From Hyphomicrobiales bacterium (lineage in GTDB: Bacteria; Pseudomonadota; Alphaproteobacteria; Rhizobiales; Rhizobiaceae): a stretch of 64,000 nucleotides of DNA. The notes under the pieces were generated by a model. It did not search any database. It worked only from the letters and a program-made list of their open reading frames with translations, and was not told where the DNA came from. The position numbers were made by a program, and so were the translations under genes. The stretch covers positions 1-64,000 of the forward strand of contig UBTA01000082.1 in assembly GCA_900468065.1 (NCBI GenBank). The letters are read 5' to 3'. This document shows positions 19,232 through 25,984 of the stretch, in pieces; within the stretch, counting starts at the first letter, position 1; each line of letters begins with the position of its first letter.

Positions 19232-19316
19232 GACCATCGGGCAACCAGCTCGATCTATTGACAAGGGCGGGACGCTGTCAGTTGCACACCAGTGTACGAG
19301 CAAGCGAGGACCCTCT

Positions 19317-19733
19317 GTGCCAACCTACCAAGGCACTCAAGCCGAGATCATGCAGGCGTTGGCTAACCACATTGGCAAGCTGAACGAGCGCGTGACCGCT
19401 CTTGAAGACAGGGCGAAAGCACACATGGGGGTGCTATCGATGATCGGGGGCACCTTTAAGGTGACCAATCCCGAGCTTCTCGACGCTTTTGTCGGGACAG
19501 TGTCCAGGCTCCAAGATGTCCACGCAAATCCCGAAAACTACGCCGCGGGCTTGGCACTGGACGAAGACAAGAAGGCAGGGCTGCCTGAACGGTTAAAACG
19601 TATGGTCGAGGAATTCGACGCGATTCTGTCCGTCGTATCAGATCCGCAGCCAGTTTCCCTCACGACGGTCAAAGCAGGCAGCATTGAACTCATTGCCGAA
19701 CGTGCGCGCAGCAAACGAGGTGGACAGCCCTGA
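19317..19733 (+). CDS. Hypothetical helical protein
   Basis: A protein of about 138 residues from GTG 19317 (VPTYQGTQAEIMQALANHIG). The frame is open back to 19197 but that part crosses the upstream terminator, so the shorter start is preferred. It opens with a coiled-coil-like segment (LNERVTALEDRAKAH), then a segment KVTNPELLDAFVGTVSRL, and a second helical part with SIELIAERARSKRG at the end. No family is recognised. Confidence 0.5.
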   Translation: MPTYQGTQAEIMQALANHIGKLNERVTALEDRAKAHMGVLSMIGGTFKVTNPELLDAFVGTVSRLQDVHANPENYAAGLALDEDKKAGLPERLKRMVEEFDAILSVVSDPQPVSLTTVKAGSIELIAERARSKRGGQP

Positions 19734-19799
19734 TAAGACAGCTGCCGACGCTGTGATTGCTTTTGAAGATAGTCGCGGCCGCAATTGATCGTCGGTCGG

Positions 19800-19922
19800 A
19801 TGATAGAAGTGAAGGCAGCGCTACTTGACGCGGTCGACAGCATTCGGGGGCTGAAGATTTTGCGAGATGCGAAGGATGAAGTGTTGAGGGGATTGCCGCT
19901 GGAGCACTGGGTCGGCGATTAA
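19800..19922 (+). CDS. Possible 40-residue protein
   Basis: A short frame from ATG 19800 encoding MIEVKAALLDAVDSIRGLKI and ending LEHWVGD. The composition is protein-like, but no ribosome site or relative is recognised. It could be the tail of a decayed gene. It lies just before cassette copy 2. Confidence 0.25.
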   Translation: MIEVKAALLDAVDSIRGLKILRDAKDEVLRGLPLEHWVGD

Positions 19923-19953
19923 GGGTCTGCGGGGCGTAGCTGAGGCGGCAATT

Positions 19954-19979
19954 GGAACAAATTAGGCTCTTTTGACGTT
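19954..19979 (+). promoter_or_regulatory. Sigma EcfG (RpoE2-type) promoter of cassette copy 2
   Basis: GGAAC at 19954-19958, seventeen bases, CGTT at 19976-19979: perfect consensus. It sits 20 bases before the former gene A start. Confidence 0.75.
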
Positions 19980-19999
19980 CTCGGCGTTAGGAGGGCAGT

Positions 20000-20267
20000 A
20001 TGACAATCGAAGCCCAAATTTGCCAGTGAGCCACGAGGATCGTCCTCTCGCATCTCGAGAGGCTGTGCAAGGTCCGCTACAAGAAATACTTGACACGGCA
20101 ACCACCAACGGCTGGGGCACGATTGAAATCATCAGCGCGATGGAAGAGGTCCTGCAGAGCCTGCGGACCGCTTACGCTGCCGGACGAAGACCCCCGAGCC
20201 GATTGGTGATGCCCATGACTTCGGAGAGTTTCCGTCGGCAGAACGTCTTGTGAAAGCATTCGTTGCC
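20000..20267 (+). pseudogene. Cassette gene A, copy 2, frameshifted
   Basis: The ATG at 20000 opens MTIEAQICQ and then stops. The conserved protein continues in another frame (VSHEDRPLASREAVQG, then TNGWGTIEIISAMEEVL and LRTAY), and its C-terminus (IGDAHDFGEFPSAERLVKAF) is in a third frame that runs straight into gene B. Two frameshifts and loss of the gene A stop make this copy non-functional as a separate protein. Confidence 0.75.
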
Positions 20268-20504
20268 ATGACCTTCTATGCGTGGACAATATCGGTCCCT
20301 GGCCGACAGGTTATGAAGGAGGTCACCACCCTGCCTGAGCTGCTGGACGTGCTCCGTGTCTTGGCCCTGCCTGGTGTAGAGCTTTTCCTGCAAGTGGACG
20401 ACATTCTACCCGACCAAGGCAGATACACGAATGACGAAGGTACTATGGATGAATGGTCGTTAAAGTGGACAAAGGTTGACGGCGAGACTGAGGTCATCGA
20501 GTAA
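20268..20504 (+). CDS. Cassette gene B, copy 2
   Basis: A 78-residue protein, MTFYAWTISVPGRQVMKEV followed by LPELLDVLRVLALPG and ending TNDEGTMDEWSLKWTKVDG plus ETEVIE. It is closely related to the 18859 gene over its whole length. The frame is open upstream into the remains of gene A (from 20250), an accident of the deletion there. The copy 2 promoter remains intact, so it may still be expressed. Function unknown. Confidence 0.65.
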   Translation: MTFYAWTISVPGRQVMKEVTTLPELLDVLRVLALPGVELFLQVDDILPDQGRYTNDEGTMDEWSLKWTKVDGETEVIE

Positions 20505-20649
20505 GCCAAGCCCAGACATCAAGAGGTGGCTCCCTACATCTTCTGATCGACTTGAAAACGTCACGTCATCGGTCCATATTTACATCATAGAACTCGCCCG
20601 CAGCATTTGACCACGGATGTACTGGCACTTGCTGCGTGGCGATTGAAGA

Positions 20650-20673
20650 GGTCGGCAACAGCCGGCCTTTTTT
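20650..20673 (+). terminator. Intrinsic terminator of cassette copy 2
   Basis: GGTCGGC at 20650-20656, loop AACA, GCCGGCC at 20661-20667 and six T residues. Confidence 0.75.
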
Positions 20674-20974
20674 CGTTGTTAATTTTTGATTCGGCCCTTG
20701 CCCCGGTACATCACACATTGATGTTCTCCCACCACCGAATTACCAGGGTTAGGGGATGCGGTGAGCGCACTATTTGTGAACTGCACCTCATGACCGGCAT
20801 CAGGCCCGCGACTGGACGGGACGCTGTCCGTCATGTCTAAATTGAAGCGCTGAAATTTGAAAAAGGGGCTGATGAGGAGGCCCAAACGCTGCTTCTGGAA
20901 AAGGCCGCCATGATCCGGACGCCTAAGATTGTGCTCGATGCGAAGGAAGAGGTCCGGCGCGCTGAATGGGCAGT

Positions 20975-20999
20975 GGAACCATGTCTGACCCAAATCGTT
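20975..20999 (+). promoter_or_regulatory. Sigma EcfG (RpoE2-type) promoter
   Basis: GGAAC at 20975-20979, sixteen bases, CGTT at 20996-20999: perfect consensus, 21 bases upstream of the small gene at 21021. Confidence 0.8.
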
Positions 21000-21020
21000 T
21001 TTCCGAAGAAGGAGAACGAT

Positions 21021-21218
21021 ATGTCTGTCGAAGAATACGCAAAGTCACTTCTTGCCGAGACAACTGGACCGAAGGATAAGCAACCGCCCGCAGGCGTGGA
21101 CGATGGCAGCATGGCCGACGAGAAACGCAAACTGAAATCAAACAACCCCAAGCCGAACGAGCCGGACCCTGAAGAGGTCCAGTACCCTGGTTACTTTAAG
21201 GATGAGGGCAGCATTTAA
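21021..21218 (+). CDS. Small charged hypothetical protein
   Basis: A 65-residue hydrophilic protein from ATG 21021 (MSVEEYAKSLLAETTGPKDK), with a Lys/Asn/Pro-rich middle and YPGYFKDEGSI at the end. It is likely disordered and cytoplasmic. AAGGAG lies close upstream. The longer open frame (from 20910) runs through the promoter, so the short start is chosen. A perfect general-stress promoter precedes it and a hairpin terminator follows, making a clean single-gene stress unit. Confidence 0.7.
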   Translation: MSVEEYAKSLLAETTGPKDKQPPAGVDDGSMADEKRKLKSNNPKPNEPDPEEVQYPGYFKDEGSI

Positions 21219-21271
21219 CGGCGCACTAATGTTTCATTGATCAGTAGCAACGTTAAACGCGTTTGGAGGCG

Positions 21272-21301
21272 CCTCCCCCTACATACAGAGGGGAGGGTTT
21301 G
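21272..21301 (+). terminator. Terminator after the 21021 gene
   Basis: CCTCCCCCT at 21272-21280 pairs with AGGGGAGG at 21289-21296, followed by a short T-run (GTTTGT). Confidence 0.65.
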
Positions 21302-22858
21302 TCGTTCAGCCCCCGCCGTTTCCAGCGAGGGCCTAAATGGTTTGGTGCTCAAATGCACCGAGCGCTTCCGCTCGACCAGAGCATCATGGCATATTCGACA
21401 TTGCTAAATCGAAATACCCGGCGTTAGGGTTATTTGGTAAGGTGAACGGCGCAATGAGGCAGCCTGTATTTTTCGGCAAAGCCGCCTTATATCTTGCCCG
21501 GGACGCCGCCGTAGGCGGGACTTCGAGCAAAGCCATTCAATGAGGTAGGACAGGATGTAATCCCTATTTGCGTCGGCTAGGATTTTCGCGCTTCCAAGCA
21601 GGTCGGTGCACGTCGAAAAAGGTTGATGGTGCCTGTGAGGTCATCTTAAGAAACGACGTCACCCGGGGAAAATAATTGGAGTCGCGCGACAATCCAGTAG
21701 TTCTTGCTTGGGGCACCACATCAGAACTACTGGATCTCGCTCAAACGTGTTCGACCGTTAGGCTGGCTGGCACGCAAGGGGATTTGCTTGATATGGTTTG
21801 GTCCGCCACTAGATATATATTGGACTGTACTATAGCGTACAGAGCCGCTAGTGTCATCCGAACGCGATAGGCGCCATCATCAATTTGTATAACAAATGAG
21901 AGAACCGCCACCCTCGTGCCCCAAGGATGGCGGTTCGGATGCTCACTATGAAATACGTAATGAAATTGAGGTTTTGCCCCCGATCGCAGGGCATCTTTAA
22001 GAAACCACTACTTTAGCCAAAAATCAATCTGTTCTGGATCAATTTTCGGAACATGGTTGAACCATCTTTGATCGAAGAAATCTGAACAGGTCAGCGAAGT
22101 ATCGTATATCCGCTGCCTCCCAAACGCTACACGCCATCCAGAAAGTTCCTCCCCGTTTCATCGGGTCGGAACACACACGCCCCGCGATGTCCGCTGATGC
22201 CAAGTGCACCGATGCACATCAGCCAGCGGCGCTTGGAGATCGATAGTTGCGCCAAGCGGTACGCCGCAGTCGATGTCTGTCGAAGCCGGATCAAAGAGCC
22301 TGCATCGCTGCAATGTCGCGCTTTGCCTTCTCCGAAAAGAACGGGTTCGCAGTGTAATCCGGTGCACCAAGCAGTGTGGCGGTGTGTTGAAGACGAAGTT
22401 CTTCCTGACCTAGTCGGTGACGACCTTCGGTTAGAAGAGCTGGATCGCTAGGCTGCCCCCTTTCGGATGTTCGGCGCGGTACCTAACCACGCTCTTCGGT
22501 CAGCTTTTCAGCCTCTTCAACCCATAGGATCTCTATATCGGCCGTCCCCTTGATCCTGCGTGGATAATCGTCGTCTTCTGGACATCGAAGGCATCGTTGA
22601 GGCCGAGTTGGCTTATCTTGGTTCGGTGAAGAGGAGACTAAGCCAGCCCTTCCTCTGCCTCACTATGGCGATAACCGTCTATCTCCTGAAACGAGACGCC
22701 ACGCCATCAGTGAAGGCGACGGGGCACAAGTCTCGTTTTGTACTCCTGACCAGTCCAAAAATAGTCGCATCAAGAACAACCGAGAACGATTCCCGAACGG
22801 ATTAGCAACAAAAGACAGAAACCAGCTGTTGCCTACTCTTTCGAAGGAACGACTACCA
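21302..22858. other. Gene-poor stretch
   Basis: About 1.5 kb with only short frames of unlikely composition. No transposase, RNA gene or domain was recognised. It leads into the 21-bp repeat array at 22859. Confidence 0.35.
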
Positions 22859-22929
22859 TGGATAACTCTGCACCATCGGTGGATAACTCTGCACCAACGG
22901 TGGATAACTCCGCACGATCAGTGGATAAC
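22859..22929 (+). repeat. Four DnaA-box-like motifs at 21-bp spacing
   Basis: TGGATAAC occurs at 22859, 22880, 22901 and 22922, exactly 21 bases apart, inside a 21-bp direct repeat. On the opposite strand the 9-mers read TTATCCATG, TTATCCACC, TTATCCACC and TTATCCACT. The last three match the DnaA box TTATCCACA at eight of nine positions. Even spacing of two helical turns is typical of iterons. It could be an origin-like or protein-binding array; a coding repeat is less likely. Confidence 0.5.
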
Positions 22930-23332
22930 CGAGCGACCAGGCTATGAGCTTCCCAAATTGCTGTCTCCAAGCCGACGCTATGCCAGCCGGTTCATCGAGT
23001 GTCCCCGTCCGGCGTCCGCCCCTCTCAACTCGCACCTTTTGCGGGTAGGAGCTAACGGAGCCACCTCCATGAACCCCCACGATAAATTCCAGAACTGATG
23101 GGGTGTCTCGCCGACGGCGACACGCGGCGCGGTTGAAAGTGATGCCAGGAAGCACGGGTTGGAAGGTGCAAATTACGTCGCCGCCCCTCGTGATGCAGTG
23201 GCGGCCGTTGCCCAGATGGCGAACTCAAGCCGAACGATACGGACCGCCGGTCGCAGTATGCTGCCAAAACGCTAGGTACCCTTCCGTACAAGCGCTCATT
23301 GCCAATTTCGCTTAACGGCCTATCCTGTCACA
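22930..23332. other. Gene-free stretch after the repeat array
   Basis: No convincing gene. The stretch separates the 21-bp array from a run of very small genes. Confidence 0.3.
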
Positions 23333-23446
23333 ATGCCCAAGCAGCGCGCCGAACTCCTTATCCTCGCAATCATTTTTCTCGCCATCGGTGTCGCATTGAT
23401 GGCGTTCATAGTGCCTATTTTAAAAGCCCTCGGTTGGACATCTTGA
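23333..23446 (+). CDS. 37-residue single-TM peptide
   Basis: A short frame from ATG 23333: a basic start MPKQRAE, one strongly hydrophobic helix (LLILAIIFLAIGVALMAF) and a short tail KALGWTS. The charge-helix-tail layout is typical of small inner-membrane proteins. The ribosome site is weak, so the call rests on the protein character alone. It lies about 110 bases before a small-gene operon on the same strand. Confidence 0.4.
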   Translation: MPKQRAELLILAIIFLAIGVALMAFIVPILKALGWTS

Positions 23447-23558
23447 CTCTTCCTGTAGCAAGAACATAATAAGAACTTCCACGGCGGATGCGGAACGCCA
23501 ATCTGAAAATCCATACACGTTTGATCCATCGCTCTTGCGCAATGGAAAAGGAAAACCC

Positions 23559-23798
23559 ATGCCTACGATCAGCGCCGCCGCGTATGATATCCAATATTCC
23601 GGTCCGGTTGATGAGATCGCCGCCGCCCTCTCCTTTCATGATGGCGACGTGCGCGCCACCATCGGAACCTTGCTGGCAGATATCAAGTTTCTGAAGGAAC
23701 AGCTGGCCATCACCCAGATTGGAATGAGCATCGGTTTCACCCGTGGTTGGCAGCCGAGCTTCGAACGGGATTGCTTAGAGGAGAAGGCATATGCCTGA
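23559..23798 (+). CDS. Small hypothetical protein, first of a small-gene operon
   Basis: A 79-residue protein from ATG 23559 (MPTISAAAYDIQYSGPVDEI), with a helical middle (VRATIGTLLADIKFLKEQLA) and ending LEEKAYA. GGAAAAGGAAAA upstream serves as ribosome site. No family is recognised. It overlaps the next gene by eight bases, so they are probably translated together. Confidence 0.55.
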   Translation: MPTISAAAYDIQYSGPVDEIAAALSFHDGDVRATIGTLLADIKFLKEQLAITQIGMSIGFTRGWQPSFERDCLEEKAYA

Positions 23799-23976
23799 AA
23801 ATCTTGAGTGCGTTGATCGGCAGTGGGAGAGCCGAAGTGTGGCTTCGACGTTGATTGCAGAAGCGATCGACAGCTTGATGGCCCAGGGTTTTGGTGAGCA
23901 CGACGCGATCAGTGCCCTTGAAGATGCGCTGCAGATCCGCCGTGTCACATTTAACATGCAAGTCGCGCAGGATTGA
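23791..23976 (+). CDS. Small hypothetical protein, possible divergent relative of cassette gene A
   Basis: A 61-residue protein. Its central part (LMAQGFGEHDAISALEDALQ, then IRRVTFNMQ) lines up loosely with the cassette gene A core (NMRGWTTLETIMAMEEVLKN, then LRVAY): small helix, Gly, acidic residue, Ala-x-Glu-x-x-Leu and Arg-Val. The similarity is short and judged by eye. It overlaps the gene before and is one base from the gene after. Confidence 0.5.
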   Translation: MPENLECVDRQWESRSVASTLIAEAIDSLMAQGFGEHDAISALEDALQIRRVTFNMQVAQD

Positions 23977-23977
23977 T

Positions 23978-24190
23978 GTGAGCCGTTATGAAGAAACCAA
24001 ATCGGCACTGACCCAGGTCCTTGAAGGGCTGGGAGCCGAACCTACAAGTCTATACGACGTGGGCGTGCCCATGGTTGGAAAAGGTTTCAGCCAAGATGAG
24101 ATCTTGAACGGACTGATGGCACTGGATCGAGAGAAGATCATAGTGCTGCTTCCGGGAAATCAGGTGCGAGTATTGCTGGCCCAACCATGA
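23978..24190 (+). CDS. Small hypothetical protein
   Basis: A 70-residue protein from GTG 23978 (VSRYEETKSALTQVLEGLG), with a segment FSQDEILNGLMALDREKIIV that looks like a small helical or winged-helix fold and ends VRVLLAQP. The frame is open further upstream, but the GTG directly after the previous stop suits a tightly packed operon. No family is recognised. Confidence 0.45.
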   Translation: MSRYEETKSALTQVLEGLGAEPTSLYDVGVPMVGKGFSQDEILNGLMALDREKIIVLLPGNQVRVLLAQP

Positions 24191-24200
24191 GGGCGAGACC

Positions 24201-24341
24201 ATGAGCGATGACGTGCAGATCCATCCGAACTCTCCGGTGGATTTCGAGGACTGGTGGGGCCATGAGGGCTGCATTAAGTGGGGGTCATTCGGGAAAGAGC
24301 GCGTCCAAGGCCAGACCGAGTGGCGCTGCCTGGACCACTGA
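24201..24341 (+). CDS. 46-residue hypothetical protein
   Basis: A short frame from ATG 24201 with a GAGGGCGAG ribosome site: MSDDVQIHPNSPVDFEDWWG, then HEGCIKWGSFGKERVQG and a final TEWRCLDH. It is tryptophan-rich, with two cysteines. It lies ten bases after the previous stop, so it appears to close this four-gene run. No relative is known to me. Confidence 0.45.
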   Translation: MSDDVQIHPNSPVDFEDWWGHEGCIKWGSFGKERVQGQTEWRCLDH

Positions 24342-24395
24342 CCATTACCCAGAGACTATTGGGATGGGCGCCGGGCTGCACGCCACTCGCTGGCG

Positions 24396-24626
24396 CTAGT
24401 GAGACATGCCGTCTTTGCGGCTTGACCGCCGTTGAATCGCCTCTGCAAGAGCGGCGCGCCGCCAGTCTGGGAGCTTGAGGATGAAAGTGTCCATGTCGCG
24501 CCCGAAGTTCGACCAAGCTTTATCACCCGCCTCGCCCTGATCGATTACGCCGGCCGCCTCCAGGTCGGTACGATCCATGTTCACCCGAGCCAGTGAAATT
24601 TGCAGCAGATCTGTGCCGGTGATCAT
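24396..24626 (-). CDS. Small hypothetical protein
   Basis: A 76-residue protein from ATG 24626 (MITGTDLLQISLARVNMDRT) with FGRDMDTFILKLPDWRRAAL near the C-terminus. It overlaps the upstream gene by four bases (ATGA), so they form a coupled pair reading away from the Ku genes. No family is recognised. Confidence 0.55.
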   Translation of the reverse strand: MITGTDLLQISLARVNMDRTDLEAAGVIDQGEAGDKAWSNFGRDMDTFILKLPDWRRAALAEAIQRRSSRKDGMSH

Positions 24627-24952
24627 TGCCCTACCCCTTGCTGACTGACATTCAACGTCCCGTGGCTCGACTGCTGTGGCGAGAAGTCCGGCTCGGCGGC
24701 CTCTTCGTCCTGAACCACTTTGTGGTAGCAATCCTCAATATCCTGGGCGATGCCGTCCGCATCGTAGAGATATCCATCTGTCCCACCATCGGTCTCAATT
24801 ATTTCGGCAATCGAGTTCATCATGACGCGGCCGAGGCGCTGCAAGGCGTCTCTGTGGCGGTCGGCGCCATGGCTCGCGAATTCGCGATTGGCTTCGTCCA
24901 GCGCCTGACGCATGGCCTGAAAAGAGCCGTCGATATGGAGTTGCGCATTCAT
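24623..24952 (-). CDS. Hypothetical helical protein divergent from Ku
   Basis: A 109-residue acidic protein: MNAQLHIDGSFQAMRQALDE, then RHRDALQRLGRVMMNSIAEI and a tail rich in Asp, Glu and Gln. GGAGG lies upstream of the ATG. It diverges from the Ku operon. A one-mismatch general-stress promoter on its strand (24996-25020) ends 43 bases before its start, so both sides of the divergent region may answer to the same sigma factor. Confidence 0.6.
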   Translation of the reverse strand: MNAQLHIDGSFQAMRQALDEANREFASHGADRHRDALQRLGRVMMNSIAEIIETDGGTDGYLYDADGIAQDIEDCYHKVVQDEEAAEPDFSPQQSSHGTLNVSQQGVGQ

Positions 24953-24995
24953 TGCATCACCCTCCTGTCATGGGATTGCGGAAACAGACTCCTCT

Positions 24996-25020
24996 AACGC
25001 AATACCCGTGGATTGGTTCA
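24996..25020 (-). promoter_or_regulatory. Probable sigma EcfG promoter of the 24952 operon
   Basis: On the minus strand TGAAC at 25020-25016, sixteen bases, CGTT at 24999-24996. One mismatch (t for g) in the -35 element. Confidence 0.55.
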
Positions 25021-25070
25021 CCTTACTATAGACAGACGACTAAATGCCACAATTGATTCGCGTATTAGCC

Positions 25071-25095
25071 GGAACAAACGTAATCTGCCATCGTT
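25071..25095 (+). promoter_or_regulatory. Sigma EcfG (RpoE2-type) promoter of the Ku operon
   Basis: GGAAC at 25071-25075, sixteen bases, CGTT at 25092-25095: perfect consensus, 28 bases before the first Ku start codon. Confidence 0.8.
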
Positions 25096-25123
25096 GAAGC
25101 CGGGTTCATCGGGAGAAATCAAC

Positions 25124-25981
25124 ATGGCCGGACGTGCTCTCTGGAAGGGCTTTTTGAAGTTTGCCGAAATCAGTTGCCCGGTGGCTCTCCATAGCGCTGC
25201 CTCGACCTCCGAGCGCGTGAGCTTCAACACCCTCAATCGAAAAACCGGCAACCGGGTGAAGCGAGAGTATGTCGATATCAACACCTGGAAGCCCGTTGAG
25301 AAGGAGGACCAGATCAAAGGCTATGAGGTCGATGACAACCTCTACGTCCTGTTCGAGCCGGATGAGCTGGCAGCAGCGGTTCCCCAGAGCGACAAAACGC
25401 TTCGAATTCAGTCCTACGTGCCATTCCAGGAGATTGATGATCTCTACTTCGATAAACCTTACTACCTTCTGCCCGATCGGATCGGCGAAGAAACTTTCGT
25501 CCTTATCCGCGATGCGATGCGCGAATCCAACGTCGGGGCGCTCGCCCAAGCCGTGCTCTTCCGCCGGCTCAGGACCGTATTGATCCGCGCTCATGGGGAC
25601 GGCCTCATCGCGACCACTCTCAATTTCGACTATCAGGTTCGCTCTGCCAAAGATGCCTTCGCCGATATCCCCCCACTGAAGATCGAAGGCGAGATGCTCG
25701 AACTGGCAAAGCACATTATCAAGACAAAGGCAGGGCTATTTGATCCCCGAACCTTCGACGACCGCTATGACGCTGCTTTGGCCGAGCTGGTGAAGGCGAA
25801 GATGGAAGGCCGGGCGGTCGCGGTGAAGAAGCAGGCCAAGGTCGAGCCCTCGACCAATCTGATGGAAGCGTTGCGGATGAGCGCCGGCTTCGGATCAGCG
25901 CGGGCATCCAAACCCAGAACAGCGACAGCAAAGCGGGCAACGCCGGCGCCGCGGCCGGCTGCACGCAAGAAGGCGAGCTAA
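25124..25981 (+). CDS. ku: Bacterial Ku protein, first copy
   Basis: A 285-residue Ku core protein. Ku binds DNA double-strand ends and recruits LigD for non-homologous end joining. Family blocks are seen in order: RALWKGFLKFAEISCPVAL, VSFNTLNRKTGNRVKREYVD, DQIKGYEVDDNLYVLFEPDE, LYFDKPYYLLPD, FVLIRDAMRESNVGALA. The C-terminal tail is rich in Lys, Ala and Pro (from about residue 255), a feature of bacterial Ku that affects DNA binding. The start at 25124 excludes an upstream frame that covers the promoter. It is followed three bases later by a second Ku. No ligD is present in the window. Confidence 0.95.
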   Translation: MAGRALWKGFLKFAEISCPVALHSAASTSERVSFNTLNRKTGNRVKREYVDINTWKPVEKEDQIKGYEVDDNLYVLFEPDELAAAVPQSDKTLRIQSYVPFQEIDDLYFDKPYYLLPDRIGEETFVLIRDAMRESNVGALAQAVLFRRLRTVLIRAHGDGLIATTLNFDYQVRSAKDAFADIPPLKIEGEMLELAKHIIKTKAGLFDPRTFDDRYDAALAELVKAKMEGRAVAVKKQAKVEPSTNLMEALRMSAGFGSARASKPRTATAKRATPAPRPAARKKAS

Positions 25982-25984
25982 GAC

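Larger units (their letters stand above)
19950..20673 (+). repeat. Second copy of the duplicated cassette unit
   Basis: The unit from promoter (GGAACAAATTAG) through genes A and B, a shared 3' segment (containing ATTTGACCAC) and the terminator repeats the layout of 18513-19231. The copies have diverged by substitutions and indels. Confidence 0.65.

Noticed and set aside
20910-21020. Upstream extension of the 21021 gene
   Set aside because: The extension contains the perfect stress promoter, so translation from there is unlikely.
22829-23098. An 89-codon frame containing the 21-bp repeat as a seven-residue protein repeat
   Set aside because: The repeat length being a multiple of three makes this unavoidable. 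The rest of the frame is not protein-like, and the DnaA-box match explains the conserved part better.
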